DNA of 64,000 nt from Vespa crabro (Eukaryota > Arthropoda > Insecta > Hymenoptera > Vespidae): assembly GCF_910589235.1 (NCBI RefSeq), contig NC_060979.1:1942487-2006486 (forward strand). Direction: 5' to 3'. The notes under the pieces were generated by a model. The model had not been told where the DNA came from, made no database searches, and was given only the letters and a program-made list of their open reading frames with translations. Numbering within the stretch: position 1 is the stretch's first letter; each line of letters starts with the position of its first letter. The translations under genes were made by a program, and so were the position numbers. Below are positions 1-12,700 of the stretch, one piece after another.

Positions 1-146
1 CCACTATGAAAAAAAAAAAAAAAAAAAGAAAAAAAAAGAAAGAAAAGGAAAAAAGAAGAAAAAAGAATTCCATCAATTAACGATTAGATTAGAATAATTA
101 AACGTGACCCCGAAGGTAGATTTACATTAATACCGTATATACATAC

Positions 147-192
<46 letters not shown>

Positions 193-440
193 GTATATAT
201 ACATATATATACATATAGATACATAGATACATACATACAATGTCTGTTTCAAAGATCTCACCGATTAGAGGCGGTAAGACCCTCGTCGCTCGTTATCACG
301 CAAAACGGTACCCTATTTTCTGCTTCCTTCGTTCTCACGCAACAAATTAGGTACCGATACGTGGGATTATAATGTTTCGAGTTACAACCTAGGAATAAGA
401 TCATGATCATCTTTCTCTTACGTATGTAAAAAATTTTTCA

Positions 441-490
<50 letters not shown>

Positions 491-2545
491 TTAATTAGTT
501 TTATTTAAATCAATATAAAATATTCGAGAATTCGTATTGAATAATACAAAAATATTATTTTTAATTTGCCACTATTATTATTGTATATGATTAATTTATT
601 ATTAATAATTTATTCGACGGAAACGAGAAATCGTTAATACGTATATACTGGGTGATTCGTTTTAAATGATATCCCTCTTACAAATATCTCCGTTATTATT
701 GATTTCATCGACGAATGTTTCAAATAAAAATGATTGGGTTTTAAAAGAGGAATGTTAGTGTTGTTATGGTTATTTCGTAAATGAACGCTCTTGTCAAGAT
801 ATCAACGTAGTAATGATTTATTTATTTTCTTTTTTTTTCTTTTCTTTTTTTTTTTTTTTATGGAAATCGATATTTTACGTCGAACGTTGTTGGGAATATC
901 AATTCAATGGGAATTCAATGAATACCAAAAATGTATCTTTCAATCGATATTTCATCGAATTAGGGTACCACGAAGTTTAACGAAACGTATTATGATAATG
1001 TTTTAATGATATAACGATGATAATGATGAATAATGAAACTATTTCGTGAAATTGTTTTTTAAATATTTTAACGATATCATCGAATTGATCGATAATATTG
1101 ATATAGGGATTCTTTTTCTTTTCTTTTTTTTTTTGTTTTATCGTATGTACTATAATTTGACATCTTTGACGATTTATCACACTTTGACAATCAATTTTTA
1201 TCGTTCCTAGATTATTTGGTTTTATAGTATGTTGATTTTTTCTTTTTAAATTTATGTAAAAATAAAAAAAAAGGAGAAGTAATTACAAAACGATACTATT
1301 TTATAAATAATTGTTTCGGAAAGAATTGTTTGATGTAAAGAAAAATTGTTTATAAGAAATTATTTATATTATAAGTGCTGACGTAGAATTAAATACGAAT
1401 TCTTATCATTTTAAAATATTTATTTAAAGAATTGTATTTTTCGAATGGTGATAATGAAATGTTTTGATTTCAAAATTTACATTTATAAATAAAAGTCGAA
1501 TATACATTTAATTAGAAATTCGTTTAAAAAATATTAAGATAATTTTGATTTGAAATTAAATTTTACTCACTGGAATAATTATTTTAGAAATGTAGATTTA
1601 AAATTGCGTATAAAATATTACTATAGAATTTTTATCTTTGTAATAAAAATTAGAAATTTATTTTCACGGTGTAATATAATATTTCATTGTAAATTTATCT
1701 TTAGAATGGAAAATGAAATATTTATTTAGAATTTTATTCTTTTTCTTTTTTTTCTTTTTTTATTTTTTTAAATAGCACACACATACACACACATACACAC
1801 ATATATATATGTATATATTTTTTTTTATTAGAAATTAATTTTTGAAATATAATAGAATATATTATTATTGATTCATATTCAGAATGAAAACAACGTAATT
1901 AAAGATCATCTGCACATATATTATTTCATACATTATCAAAGTTGTTATCATTTGCATGAACATTATTATGTCGATGAAACGATCGATAAAAATCTATGTA
2001 CATTAGATATTCGTTATATTTCGTAACTACGCTCTCTACAACTTTTATTCTACTGGAAATATCGAATTGTAAATTTAAATGGGGAAGAAAAAAGAAAAAG
2101 AAAGAAAAAAAAAAAGAAAAGAAAAACAAACAAACAAATATAAACCAAAAATAAATAAAATTATTAAAACTTCGGTATCCCAACGAAAGTCAATATATAC
2201 GAGACAATCGTAATAAAAAAAAATTCCGTACTTTATGAAAATTACATTATCTCTGAATTTATGGTAACAACTGAATAAAAATTTCATTTCAAAACAAAAA
2301 TTCATTCTAAGATCAGATATATATGTATCTATATATATGTGTATATATATATCTAATCATGGACAATAAAATGACGCACCTTGATATATAACAGAATAAT
2401 TATCATTAAAACAATAATGGAACATCATTATTGCGTTGTTCCTATTCGTATTATTATAGCTTTATGATTTTCAACCCGCGTACCAGATACTACTACCCCC
2501 ACCCCAGCTAACAACTTTTTTTTCCCTTTCCCCTATCAATTTATC
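1..2545. other. AT-rich non-coding flank
   Basis: No supportable gene. The stretch consists of A and T tracts with short microsatellites: TA-type at about 149-186, 444-486 and 1801-1818. Short open frames here come from T-rich runs and have no recognisable domain. At 646-659 the string TACTGGGTGATTCG resembles the TACAGGGTGAGTCA module that recurs in the receptor spacers. Confidence 0.6.
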
Positions 2546-2612
2546 TCTCTCTCTCTCTCTGTCTGTCTTTCTCTATCTTTCTCTATCTCTCTCCCTCTCT
2601 CTCTCGCATTGC
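2546..2612. repeat. CT-rich microsatellite
   Basis: Imperfect CT dinucleotide repeat with TCTTT and GTCT interruptions, read directly from the sequence. Confidence 0.85.
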
Positions 2613-2930
2613 CAACATCGCGACTGTAGTATCCAAGAGAAAGAAGGAGTTTGCTGGGTGCTGTGTAGGGAATGGAACGGATGTCTGGTGTGTAAGGAAC
2701 CGCTAAAATGGTGTTCCCTCTTATCCGAAGATCTAGAGCGGCGATGCGAAGAGAGCCACGCGGAGGACTACTATACGTAAAGGTAAAAGGGGGCCTCATG
2801 ACTGGTTGGTTGCTTGGTTTCCTTGGTTTCCTTGGGTTTGCGTCTGGTTTCTCCTCTTGGGTTCCTCTTGGGTTCCTTAGCTTCGTTCCTCGGTTCTCTT
2901 CTTTTCGATTCTTTTTTCTTTTTTTCAAAT
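2613..2930. other. GC-richer unique segment
   Basis: This patch of about 300 bases has clearly higher GC than the surrounding DNA and is not simple repeat. It has several CpGs, including a GAGCGGCGATGCG string near 2736. Open frames cross it on both strands, but none shows a known domain and both run into low-complexity sequence. It could be a conserved regulatory region or an exon of an unseen gene. I cannot tell which. Confidence 0.35.
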
Positions 2931-2987
2931 CTTCCTTCCTTCCTTCCTTCCTTCCTTCCTTTTTTTTTCCCTTGACTTCGTTCATAC

Positions 2988-3022
<35 letters not shown>
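2931..3022. repeat. TTCC and CA/TA microsatellites
   Basis: A TTCC tetranucleotide run (2931-2960) is followed by a T tract and then a CA run merging into TA (about 2989-3022). Confidence 0.9.
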
Positions 3023-3790
3023 GTATGTTGTATCATGGATATTGCACTGTGTGTTCCATTGTATGTCTAATTTTCATGATGCCGTTAACCTAAGAAGGTC
3101 AAATTAAAAAATTGAAAGGATATTAAATATTACGATTCGTACCTTATTATATATATCGTAATTCTACGTTTGATATCTAATCACATAGATTATTAATGTG
3201 TTAATGACGTATAGGAATTGATGAGATTATTCGATTCTATGGAATTGCGAGGATGGATTTGAATTGGGTGAGCGGATTGAATGAATCCAGTGTTCTCGAT
3301 TGGACCAATAATTTTTATTACGAGAAATGTTAATGTCGAGATTTAGAGAATAGTTCTTTATTTTTATCTTATTTTCATACGAAAATTCGAATTAGATATG
3401 ATTTGAATGAGATAAATGATACAAGGAAAAAATGAAAAATGGGAAAGATAGAAGAATTTTTCTTTTAAATAAATTTATCGTTCCTCTTCTTTTGAGTTTT
3501 ATCGTTGATTCTGTGTTTTAATTAAAATCCATCCCATATGATTTATCATACGTACATCTGTAAATGTGAGCACGTATCTACGAAAATTTTAACACATTGA
3601 TCAAAACTTTTTAGGTGATTTAAAAAATCAATTACGATATAAGAAATCAATTACGATACTAATTCAGACTAAGTTTTCCTTTAAATTTGATTAATCTTGC
3701 GAGCCTATTTCGTGGTTTCATAATCATATCGAAAACATTTGACTAAAATAGTGATCGGAAAAAGAGTTCTCGTTTTTAAACGTAATTGAT
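3023..3790. other. Non-coding AT-rich stretch
   Basis: Nothing recognisable: no long open frame, no repeat and no structured element. Confidence 0.5.
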
Positions 3791-4138
3791 CCGCCTACCG
3801 ATTTTTGTACCGCCTATTGATTTTTGGCTCCACCTATCGATTTGTGGCTTCATCGACGGATTCTCGGCACTGTCTACAGATTTTTGGCCCCACCTATTAT
3901 TCTCTGTTAACGCCCATCTAGTTTTGGCACCGCCTATCGATATTTGGTTACATTCACTAATTTTTGACTTTGTCCAAGAATTTTTGTCCTTACCTATTGG
4001 CTTTTAGCTTATACATTTTTGACTCCGCCCAACACTTTTTGATCCCGCCCATCGATTCTTGGCTCCGCCTACGGATTTTTGACCCCGCCTATCAATTTTT
4101 GAACCATTTACTGATTTTTAGCTGAATTAACGATTTTT
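3791..4138. repeat. 20-bp degenerate minisatellite, about 18 units
   Basis: Tandem units of 20 bases (first unit 19, one unit near 4011 about 15) follow a consensus close to CCGCCTATCGATTTTTGGCT. Units near 3791, 3810, 3930, 4026, 4046, 4066 and 4086 keep the CCGCC start, and the GATTTTTGG half is the best conserved part. Copies decay towards the right edge. The open frame across 3786-4007 is only a translation of the repeat: the unit is not a multiple of three, so no repeat protein is implied. Confidence 0.85.
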
Positions 4139-4640
4139 GGTTTAATTTGTATATACAAGTATATTTGTCTTCATATATACACATGCACATATATATACAC
4201 ATGTATACGTATTCAGAGATAAATCTAATTATATAAATATATGAACATGGGATATACATATATGTACATTTACTCGTATATCGTAGGATTTGGAGGTATT
4301 AATTCGTTATAAAGAGAAACAGAAGAGAAAGAGAGAGAGAGAGAGAGATATAGAAAGAGATCTCTTTCGAACGATCACGAATTCAACCTTGCCCCGTTTT
4401 ACGCCTTCCCGTAAAACAACAATGGAAACGCATTGGTACAACACACATTTCACTTTTTCGCAACGCGTTTAGTAGAAGGGAATGACGATGGGGGAGAGGT
4501 AGATATATATAGGGAATGGAGTTCGGGTGAGGGGGATGGAGGGGGTTGGGTTGAGGTAGGGTGAGGCAGGGTGGGAGCTATTGGGCCTAAAATGTATTGC
4601 GAGATTTCCTCGGCAATGAGTGAAAGAGATAGAGAGATAG
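4139..4640. other. Non-coding stretch with GA and G-rich patches
   Basis: Holds a short GA run (about 4330-4347) and a G-rich, C-poor patch (about 4480-4575, repeated GGGTGAGG-like strings). No gene seen. Confidence 0.5.
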
Positions 4641-4648
4641 AGTGAGAC

Positions 4649-4651
<3 letters not shown>

Positions 4652-4698
<47 letters not shown>
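4652..4698. repeat. GA microsatellite
   Basis: Nearly perfect GA repeat, flanked on both sides (about 4620-4765) by imperfect GAGAGTGAGAGA sequence. The long serine/leucine open frame on the minus strand is its translation. Confidence 0.95.
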
Positions 4699-4704
<6 letters not shown>

Positions 4705-4765
4705 CGAGAAAACGAGTAAGAGAGAGTGAGAGAGAGGGAGAGCGAGTAAGAGAGAGTGAGAGATA

Positions 4766-5379
4766 CTCAACAGAGAGTCAGACACAATGTGTACTGGGTT
4801 TGGCCGTGTACCGTAAAAGGCTAATTATCATCTTTCGAAATTAACGCGTATTCCCCGACGAAAACGTACGACTCGTGCTTCCGTTTTCGACGGAAGATAC
4901 TTTTATATCGTATACAATATGTTATATCAAAGTCCGTGATCTTTGAAATTGTTTAAATTCATTCTGTTAATTACAATTACGTGTCTCAATAACAAATATA
5001 TGTGGTGATATCATAAAATAATTAAAATATTTTTCTATGACGACCGAAAGGAGAATAATTTTAATCGTATTTTAAATTCAAGACTTTACTCATTCTAGTT
5101 TAATGACGCTTCGCGGGCCCGTAATTAAGATTTTGCAGTTTAATAAGCCGTACGATGATGATGAGTTGTACAGTCTGTAAACAACAAAAAGAAAAAAAAA
5201 AAAGAAAAAGAAACAAAAAAAAAAAAAAGGAAAAGAAAAAAAGAGAGAAAAAAAGAAAAGAAGAAGAGGAAGAAAGAAATAATTTTTTAATGATCGCAGT
5301 GACAGGATGATTGATTTAATAAAACTGATTTGATTATTTTTAACCGATCCAGATAATTTTAACTCGACCTGTGCTTAAA

Positions 5380-5425
<46 letters not shown>

Positions 5426-5785
5426 AGTTTAAGAAAAAAATCACGTATAATAAAAATACCATTACGATATCAGGACGCGATCAAGATATAAACGAATAAA
5501 TTGAAAAGTATACGAGATAGGATGAAGTGAGTTGAGAAGGTTAGAGGAAGAGATTGTTGTTAAAGGGGAACAGAAGGGACAGAGGATAGGGTGGCTGAGG
5601 TAAATGGCCATTGGACATTGACGGAAAAATCGATAAAGCAAAATATCGTAATAGACATGTGAGATATTCGCGGCTTTAACCGCGTGAGATCCTTATCGGG
5701 TCAACTAAGATGATCTCTGACCTTTAAACCAAACTCAGGGAGCAGTTTTATATGGTGGGTCCTATACCGCGGCGTGTGAATAAGA
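4766..5785. other. Non-coding stretch
   Basis: AT-rich with A-tracts (about 5186-5270) and a CA/TA microsatellite (about 5382-5426). Unique, moderately GC-rich sequence lies at about 5510-5785. No splice-consistent open frame was recognised. Confidence 0.5.
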
Positions 5786-5801
5786 GAGAGAGAGAGAAAG
5801 A

Positions 5802-5880
<79 letters not shown>
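5786..5880. repeat. GA microsatellite
   Basis: Long GA repeat with GAAAGAGG interruptions. The arginine/glutamate-rich open frame across it is its translation. Confidence 0.95.
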
Positions 5881-5885
<5 letters not shown>

Positions 5886-5932
5886 AGGGGCCTTAACCGA
5901 GGGCCTCTTTTACCTTCTCTCTTCGGCTTCAA

Positions 5933-5980
5933 GAATAAGAAGAATAAGAAGAATAAGAAGAAGAAGAAGAAGAAGAAGAA
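5933..5980. repeat. AAG-type trinucleotide repeat
   Basis: AATAAG units pass into AAG units. The poly-arginine and poly-serine frames across it come from the repeat. Confidence 0.9.
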
Positions 5981-6305
5981 GATCGTCGTGGATCTTCTGG
6001 AAGGATCCAGAGATCCTTGGTGGAATGTAACGTAGTAGTGGAGTTGGTATCTCGGTCCTTCTCGGATATTCCCCTTCCCCCTCTCTTTCCCTCCACCGTC
6101 ATTCCCTCATTCCCCATCTTCACGCTATACGCCACACCATTTCTTCGATCTCCCGACCACCACCACCCTCCTCCACCCCACCCCACCACCCTCCTCCTCC
6201 TTCTCCTCCACAAACCTCCCCATCGCTGTATAACCTATCCTCTTCCTTGGAATCAGAGAAAAAAATTATTCGCTTTACCTTTTCTTAAGGTTTAAAGGAA
6301 CCTAC

Positions 6306-6354
6306 GGCACGCGGCTCTGCCGCGTGCCGATAAATAAACCCTTCGGCATTTATC
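6306..6354. other. Adjacent pair of perfect hairpins
   Basis: GGCACGCGGC at 6306-6315 pairs perfectly with GCCGCGTGCC at 6319-6328 across a 3-base loop. Directly after it, GATAAAT (6329-6335) pairs with ATTTATC (6348-6354). The first stem is very GC-rich in AT-rich surroundings and lies next to a GA repeat and CpG-rich sequence (6379-6460). This could be a promoter-proximal structure, a small structured RNA or a transposon relic. No gene is attached to it. Confidence 0.45.
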
Positions 6355-6378
6355 TGGCGTGAGCGTCAGAGTACGAAA

Positions 6379-6759
6379 GAGAGAGAGAGAGAGAGAGAGA
6401 GAACGCGCTCGCGCGCACGTCCGCTTCATCGCGATATTCGCTTGTATCGCTTTCTCTTTGGAGATAATCGATAAGAGATTTTTTTTCACCGTTTTCTTTT
6501 TCCCCTTTTTATTCCCCCCTTTTTTTCCCTTTTCTCTTTTTTTTTTTTTTTTTTTTTCTTTTTTTCGTAATCTTTTTCCCCCGTTCCTTCGATCCTCGTT
6601 TTTTATTTTTATTCCCCTTTTTTTCTTTCGCTTTGCTTTGCTTTTACGCTCGTTCGTTGTTTCTCTTATCCGTACTTATCATTTCTTTTTTATTATTATT
6701 ATTTTCTATTTTTTATTTTTCTAATTATTTCTCTTCCAACGATATGTTTTCATTAACCG

Positions 6760-6803
<44 letters not shown>

Positions 6804-7757
6804 TGTATGTGTGTGTATTTGTGTATATATATATATATATATGTATAACACACGTTCGTCATTAATTTATTACTTTAATTAAACGTATTACAATTTTATT
6901 TTCATATTGTTTTAGCCAAATTCAATTCAATTCAATTCGAAGATCGTTCGATCATTAAAACGACATGATTAGGGTAGGGGGGAGGTTTCATGTATTCGTT
7001 AGAAATATTGTACACATAATGGAGAAGCGTGAAATAATTTTTTTTAGATGAGAGAATTTTTTTTCTTTTTTTTTTTTTTTGAATACATATACTGAATATT
7101 TATATGAGCAAAAAAAATTATACTCATGATGGTTTGTTTTTCTCGAACGAATTCATTGGGCGTCATTGCAAATTTATAATAGATCATGGCGAAATAAAAA
7201 CGCATTAATTGTTAAAAAAGAAAAAAATTTCGATTAGTGCAAGTTGGTTTTCTTTTCTTTTATTTTTTATTCATTTATTCGTTTGTTTAATTTTTATTCA
7301 TTTATTGTTTCTTTTTTTTTTTTCTTTCTTTAAATTAATTCACGGAAATCAAGAAAACGTTAGACATTTCTTTAATGAACCTTTCGTAGGTAGATGGCGC
7401 AGCCTCATTATTCCACTTAACCTCATGTGATTTCTAATGACCGTGAAAATATCAGATTTATCTTTTTTTTTTTTTTTCTTTTTTTCTTTTCCTTCTTTCT
7501 TCTTCGTCAAGCAATTTCAATTTTCTAGCGACATTTTCATGGCTACATTGGTGGAAATTTTACGGAAATTTAGAAAACAAAAGAAAAACAAAAGACAGAA
7601 AAAAGAAGGAACCATATTTGTTCTACTTTCATTTAATAAGTGACAGACTATTATTAACGAGACACTTATATCTTCGATACGAAATGAAAACCGCACGAAA
7701 TTATTGGACAATCCTTAAACATTAACTTACGTACAATTAATTTAAAAAATAACTTAC
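6379..7757. other. Non-coding, T-rich with microsatellites
   Basis: A GA run (about 6379-6401) is followed by CpG-rich sequence to about 6460, very long T-rich tracts to about 6720, and TA/TG repeats (about 6767-6845). More T-rich sequence follows. The phenylalanine-rich open frames on the plus strand are translations of T tracts. Confidence 0.6.
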
Positions 7758-7895
7758 GATCTTACAAATATGACGACACTTTGTGATCCAATTATTTTTA
7801 TCCAAGATGAAAGTTAGGTTATGAAGATTAATGGCGATAATATATGTTGAAATTTTTAAATCTTCACTTTTCAATCCTTTTCGACGGGAAAATAT
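7758..7895 (-). other. Weak candidate internal exon, unknown gene
   Basis: On the minus strand a 138-base open segment (46 codons, stop-free) is bounded by a good acceptor (GTATTTTCAG just above 7895) and a good donor (GTAAGT at 7752-7757). The peptide contains the string RRKGLKSEDLKIS. Its amino acid composition is less skewed than in the surrounding low-complexity frames. It does not match any of the nine OR exons clearly, and no neighbouring exon was found. It may be chance. Confidence 0.2.
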
Positions 7896-8279
7896 CTGAA
7901 AATACGTGAGAAAGAAATTATTTTTTATACCCTTTCCCCTCACTCCTCAATTCTCCTCTTTTTTTTTTTTTATTTTCACTATGACATACGTAACTAATTA
8001 ATACAATATTTGTGGTTCGACATTAAGAAAAAAATTTTTGTTTTTTTTTCAAATCTTTTTTTCTTTTCCCCTCTTTTACTTCCTCGAAAATATTTTTATT
8101 TATGACGAAATAATCTATCATGATAATTATCAATCGGAAGTAATAATCATTCTCCCGACTTAGTAATAATATATTAAAAATTCATTTTGATTTAGAAACG
8201 TTTATTAAACGTTTAGAAATTATCTTGGAATAGATATTTTATCTAATACATTTATAATACCTTTCTTAAATTGTCGGCC
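7896..8279. other. Non-coding edge of the receptor array
   Basis: If the spacer that starts at about 8,280 served a receptor, its first exon would lie around 8,070-8,220 on the minus strand. The conserved SKEEDY start block is absent, and nothing OR-like is visible. Confidence 0.5.
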
Positions 8280-8367
8280 AATAATATACAATTAAACACC
8301 TGTTTCATTTCACGACAATTATTTCATTTTCTTACCCCATCTTTGAAATACTTCAACCATTTTCTCG

Positions 8368-8457
8368 TAGGCGCATGCGCGTTGCCTACTTACCCCCCCC
8401 TCTTCTTACCATCTTTTTCTTTCACAGTTTACTTCTGTCAGTCATACGTGACAGATG
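8368..8457 (-). promoter_or_regulatory. Orphan upstream element (GCGCATGCGCG)
   Basis: Same type as the elements upstream of genes A to K, and it carries the most complete palindromic core (GGCGCATGCGCG). The right half (ACAGTTTACTTCTGTC) is also shared. No receptor start exon follows on the minus strand, so it is probably the relic of a lost gene. Confidence 0.55.
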
Positions 8458-9278
8458 TGTCCTCGATTTCAGCAAAAACAAAATCCAAATATTTAACGCG
8501 TCAGCGTTATATTCCTATCATTTCGTTCAATCTTAATACATATTTAAATGATTCGAACGAACAAATGTACAGGGTGAGTCAATTAAATCAAGCGTCAACA
8601 TTATTTTCCGTTTTATCGAGAAAATGTTTAGAACAATAATTTTTATTACTCCAATTTTCTTTGTTCCTTTTTTTTTCTTTTTTTTTTTCTTTTTTTAATT
8701 TTCTCAATTATCTGATTCTATAGCAAGTGGCCGTATCATGTAAAAATAGAAGTGATCATTGGTAAGTATTTTACATGTATTCAAATCATAGAAAATTTTA
8801 GGAAATTATAGGTAATCCTAATTATTCCATGTACTTTATTTCCGTGATATATAATATATAGATATATGTGTATACGTATATACAGGATGTACATTGATAA
8901 ATAGATGATCCAATAAATACATTACAATTGGTTGAATTGTCAAGAAAGTTTATTAACAAAAATTTTCGAAACTCTCATTCAATTTATATTTTAAAACGAT
9001 TTTGTTACTTGCCTTTTCATCAAGTTAACAAAAAAATTAACATACATTTTTTCGTACGAGTGCTTGTAATCCCATCTTTTTTATTTTGCATACTTAACAA
9101 ATAATAAACAAAAAATAATAATTAATTAATAAAAAAAATAATTAATAAATAATTAAGAAATAATTAAGAAATCATTAATTTATTATTTGTTAAGTAATGC
9201 ATATTTAACAAATAATAAATAAAAAATAATAACAAAATTATTCGATCTACATCATATCTGAGAAATGCTTAACCAATA

Positions 9279-9306
9279 TTTATTATTATTATTATTATCA
9301 TCATCA

Positions 9307-9366
<60 letters not shown>
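9279..9366. repeat. TTA/TCA trinucleotide repeat
   Basis: Perfect or nearly perfect TTA units with four ATC units inside. The leucine and asparagine frames across it are translations of the repeat. Confidence 0.95.
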
Positions 9367-9369
<3 letters not shown>

Positions 9370-9703
9370 TCTGTTAAATTCTTTTCTGCCATTATTTCTT
9401 TTTTTTTTTTTTTTTTTTTAAGAAAAATTAAATATTCGAATCTGTATTCTTTATCGCGAAGACACAGACGTTCGATATTCACAAGAAAAAAAAAAAAAAA
9501 AGAAAAAAAAATACTGAAAACACAAATTGGAATGTAATATCAATTTTCTACTGTAGAAATTAATTTCCATAATTATCAGCTGCTATCAAAACAAACAACA
9601 ATTATATTTTATTACTATAACGCATTCTATAATACAATACAATTACCAAAATACATATTTTATTCGATTACAATTATCAAATAATTATTCTCCTCGATTA
9701 AAT

Positions 9704-12700
9704 TCATTGCAAATTAAACAACACCGCAGCGAAAGAAAATGATTTTCTTATTGACTGTTAAAAAAAGATTTCAATTATTAGATGATGTTAAAAAGCAATA
9801 TTTATTTTTAATAAATATTTTACCGTTGCAAACAGATCATGGGATATCACTATCGCACTCGTCAGCGATAAACTGCATTGCCTCATGCTATTCATTATCA
9901 AAAAAGGTAACAATTTTTGTGTTCTCAATGATAAAGAATAAAATGGAATTTGGCATCTGTAAAAATTAATATCGTTTAATATAATACATATTTAAATTAT
10001 TTGGGAAAATTGATTCATCGAGTAATAGAAAATAATTTCTTGATTAGTCCTTAAATTCGTACGGTTTCAACAAATATGAAAAAATATGTCAAATTTATCT
10101 TTTTCATCCAATAATTGAAGAATTAATTCAATTCGCATCATGCGATCTTTGGAGTTTAAATGCTACATTAAAATAAGTCGGAAAAAAAAAGAATTATATT
10201 TGTGCTGTTTCAATCTAATGATCTAATGGGCCATAAAAAACGAGCTATCTAATAAAATATAATTGATATGTAATGGAAACAGCAAGAACTTATTGTACAT
10301 CATTTGGCAATACATAAATACCTACAATATTATAAATACGTTAAAGTTGTGGTCTATTAGTTGTTGTGAAAGATAGGAGTAAACAAATATTATGAAAAGA
10401 GAACTAATAATGTATAGGAGCTTCAGAATTGCTTCAGTCTTATTTAAGTTCAAAGTAAATATCTGAAATAACTAAGAAAAAATTTCTCGACACTTTTTGA
10501 TACAGATTCTATAATTAATAATTAAATTTTTTTTTTAATATACATAAACATTACTTACGTAAAAATAATCAATCAGTATAAATATGAACCACAATAATTC
10601 TTCGAAAAGATGTATAAATTCGTAAAATGATTTTAATAAATCGACAAATCTTAAAAAAAAATCAGAAAAGAAATTCTCTATTATCAATATTTAATAAATT
10701 GTTAATCGTATAAATAATGAACACTTAAGTACGTATAATTATACACAAACTCGATCGCGTGGTAATAAAATTTTATGACAGCGATAATCCATTCCTTTTC
10801 ATCTAATAATTCACTTTTGACATTGGCATAATTGGAATTAGATGGACTTTTTTCAAATCTTTCTTTTATCCTCCATCTAAAATAAATCGATAATAAACCC
10901 CAAAGAAAAAAAAAAAACCATAATAATGAAAGTTATCCCTTTGAAAATATTCGGTTTGTTCGGAAAATAATTTCGTTTTTTTTTTCCGACAGAGAATTTA
11001 ATTGTACTTTTTTGCACCTAACTTCACACTTAAGCCGCATAATCATTATATGTTTCGAGAGTTGATATAGCAAGGCTTGTGTGTGAAAAAGTCCAATTGA
11101 TTCTACGCAGTAGTTTTTGGTTGGATTCCCTTTTAAATATGGAGAGCAATAAGCACCATTTTCGTCATATTTTACTTTTTTATTATAGAAAAGGTAAAAA
11201 TGCTGTTCAAGCCAGAAAGAAATTAACCGATGTGTATGGAGAAGATGTGTTAACAGTACTCCAGTGCCAAAACTGGTTTGCAAAATTTCAATTCGGCAAT
11301 TTTCATGTCGAAGATGCACCACGTTCTGGAAGGTCGGTTGAAGCTGATAAAGACACGATAAAGGTATTAGTTGATGCAAACCGGCGAATAATAACACGTG
11401 AGATAGGTGAGAGGTTGAATTTATCAAATTCAACTGTTTATGACCACTTGAAAGGCCTGGGTTTAACCTCGAAGCTCGATATATGGGTTCCCCATGTTCT
11501 CATGGAGAGAAATTTGTGTCGTTGCGTTGACGTCTGTGATTCGCTTCTCAAACGTTACGAAAATGATCCATTTTTGAAGCGCATCATTACTGGGGACAAA
11601 AAATGGGTTGTATATAACAATGTCAAACGCAAGAGATTATGGAGCAAAAAAGATGAACCGGCTCAAAGCATTTCCAAAGCCAATATCCATCAAAAAAAAG
11701 GTGATGCTGTCTGTTTGGTGGGATTTTAAAGGATTCGTTTTTTTTTGAGATTTTACCGGATAACACAACAATTAATTCGGAAGTCTACTGTTATCAGCTG
11801 GACAAACTGAATGATGCACTTCAACAGAAAAGGCCAGAATTAATCAACAGAGAAGGTGTAGTGTTCCACCAAGATAATGCGAGACCTCATACAAGTTTGG
11901 TCACTCGACAAAAGTTTTTACAGCTTGAATGGGATACAATGCCACATCCACCATATTCTCCAGATCTAGCACTTTCGGATTATTATTTGTTCCGGTCACT
12001 GCAAAATTTTTCAAACGGTAAAACCTTCACTTCAAATGAGGAGGTCAAAAACCACCTCGATTAGTTTTTTGCCAGCAAAGACCAAAAATTTTATGAGCGA
12101 GGAATCATGCTATTACCAGAAAGATGGCAAAAGGTATTGGATCAGAATGGCCAATATATAATTTAATAAAATATTTGTTCATTATACGAAAATTGTCTTT
12201 AATTTTCACAAAAAAAAAAACAAAATTACTTTACGAACGATCCAATACTTATATCGTCATACATTGATTTACTTACTGCACGATGGTAAGAAGTGCACAA
12301 GCATGCTGGATAACTAATATAAACATGGAATAGTTAGCAATCCCTACACTGCTCGTGAATAATATAATTACATATTCGATTGTAAGCCCAATGTAGTAAT
12401 ACATTTGGTTTTTCATGAAATAATCAATAGGAACAGGTAATATTAATTCCGTTTCATTTGTAATACCAAAAATGTATCGTGATGCACTTAACAATGATGG
12501 AGATATCAAAAATACAACATAAAGATAAAAAAAGACTGTAAGGGAAAAATCACAAATGAAAATTAATTAATAAATTTTTATAACCCATTCTGGTATACCG
12601 GATATGTTGTATTCACTTACTTGCGATTGTCAATGTACAAAGTCTACTAATTTCAGCATATTTCTTCAGTATCACTAGTTCTGGTTTGTTTGCTAGTTCA

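Larger units (their letters stand above)
8280..9703. other. Spacer of the short type, downstream of gene A
   Basis: From about 8,280 the sequence matches the DNA lying 200-300 bases upstream of the OR start codons. It holds an orphan GC-rich element (8368-8457), an ACAAATGTACAGGGTGAGTC module (8561-8580), a second GTACA-like module (about 8880) and a TTA trinucleotide run (about 9279-9366). It resembles the 62.97-64.0 kb spacer along its length, which suggests both belong to the same spacer type. Confidence 0.7.

Noticed and set aside
2536..3070. A 166-residue minus frame and a 120-residue plus frame over the same DNA
   Set aside because: Both depend on TTCC, CT and CA repeats for most of their length. 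The unique part has no recognisable family, so it is reported only as a GC-richer segment.
5752..6489. Arginine-, serine- and leucine-rich open frames on both strands
   Set aside because: They translate the GA and AAG microsatellites and neighbouring sequence, with no domain and no splice support.
9252..9537. Poly-leucine and poly-asparagine open frames
   Set aside because: Translations of the TTA trinucleotide repeat; the same applies to isoleucine-rich frames over the ATT runs in each spacer.
10933..11433. A 166-residue minus-strand open frame near gene A
   Set aside because: It lies inside the mariner on the strand opposite the transposase and does not match an OR exon.
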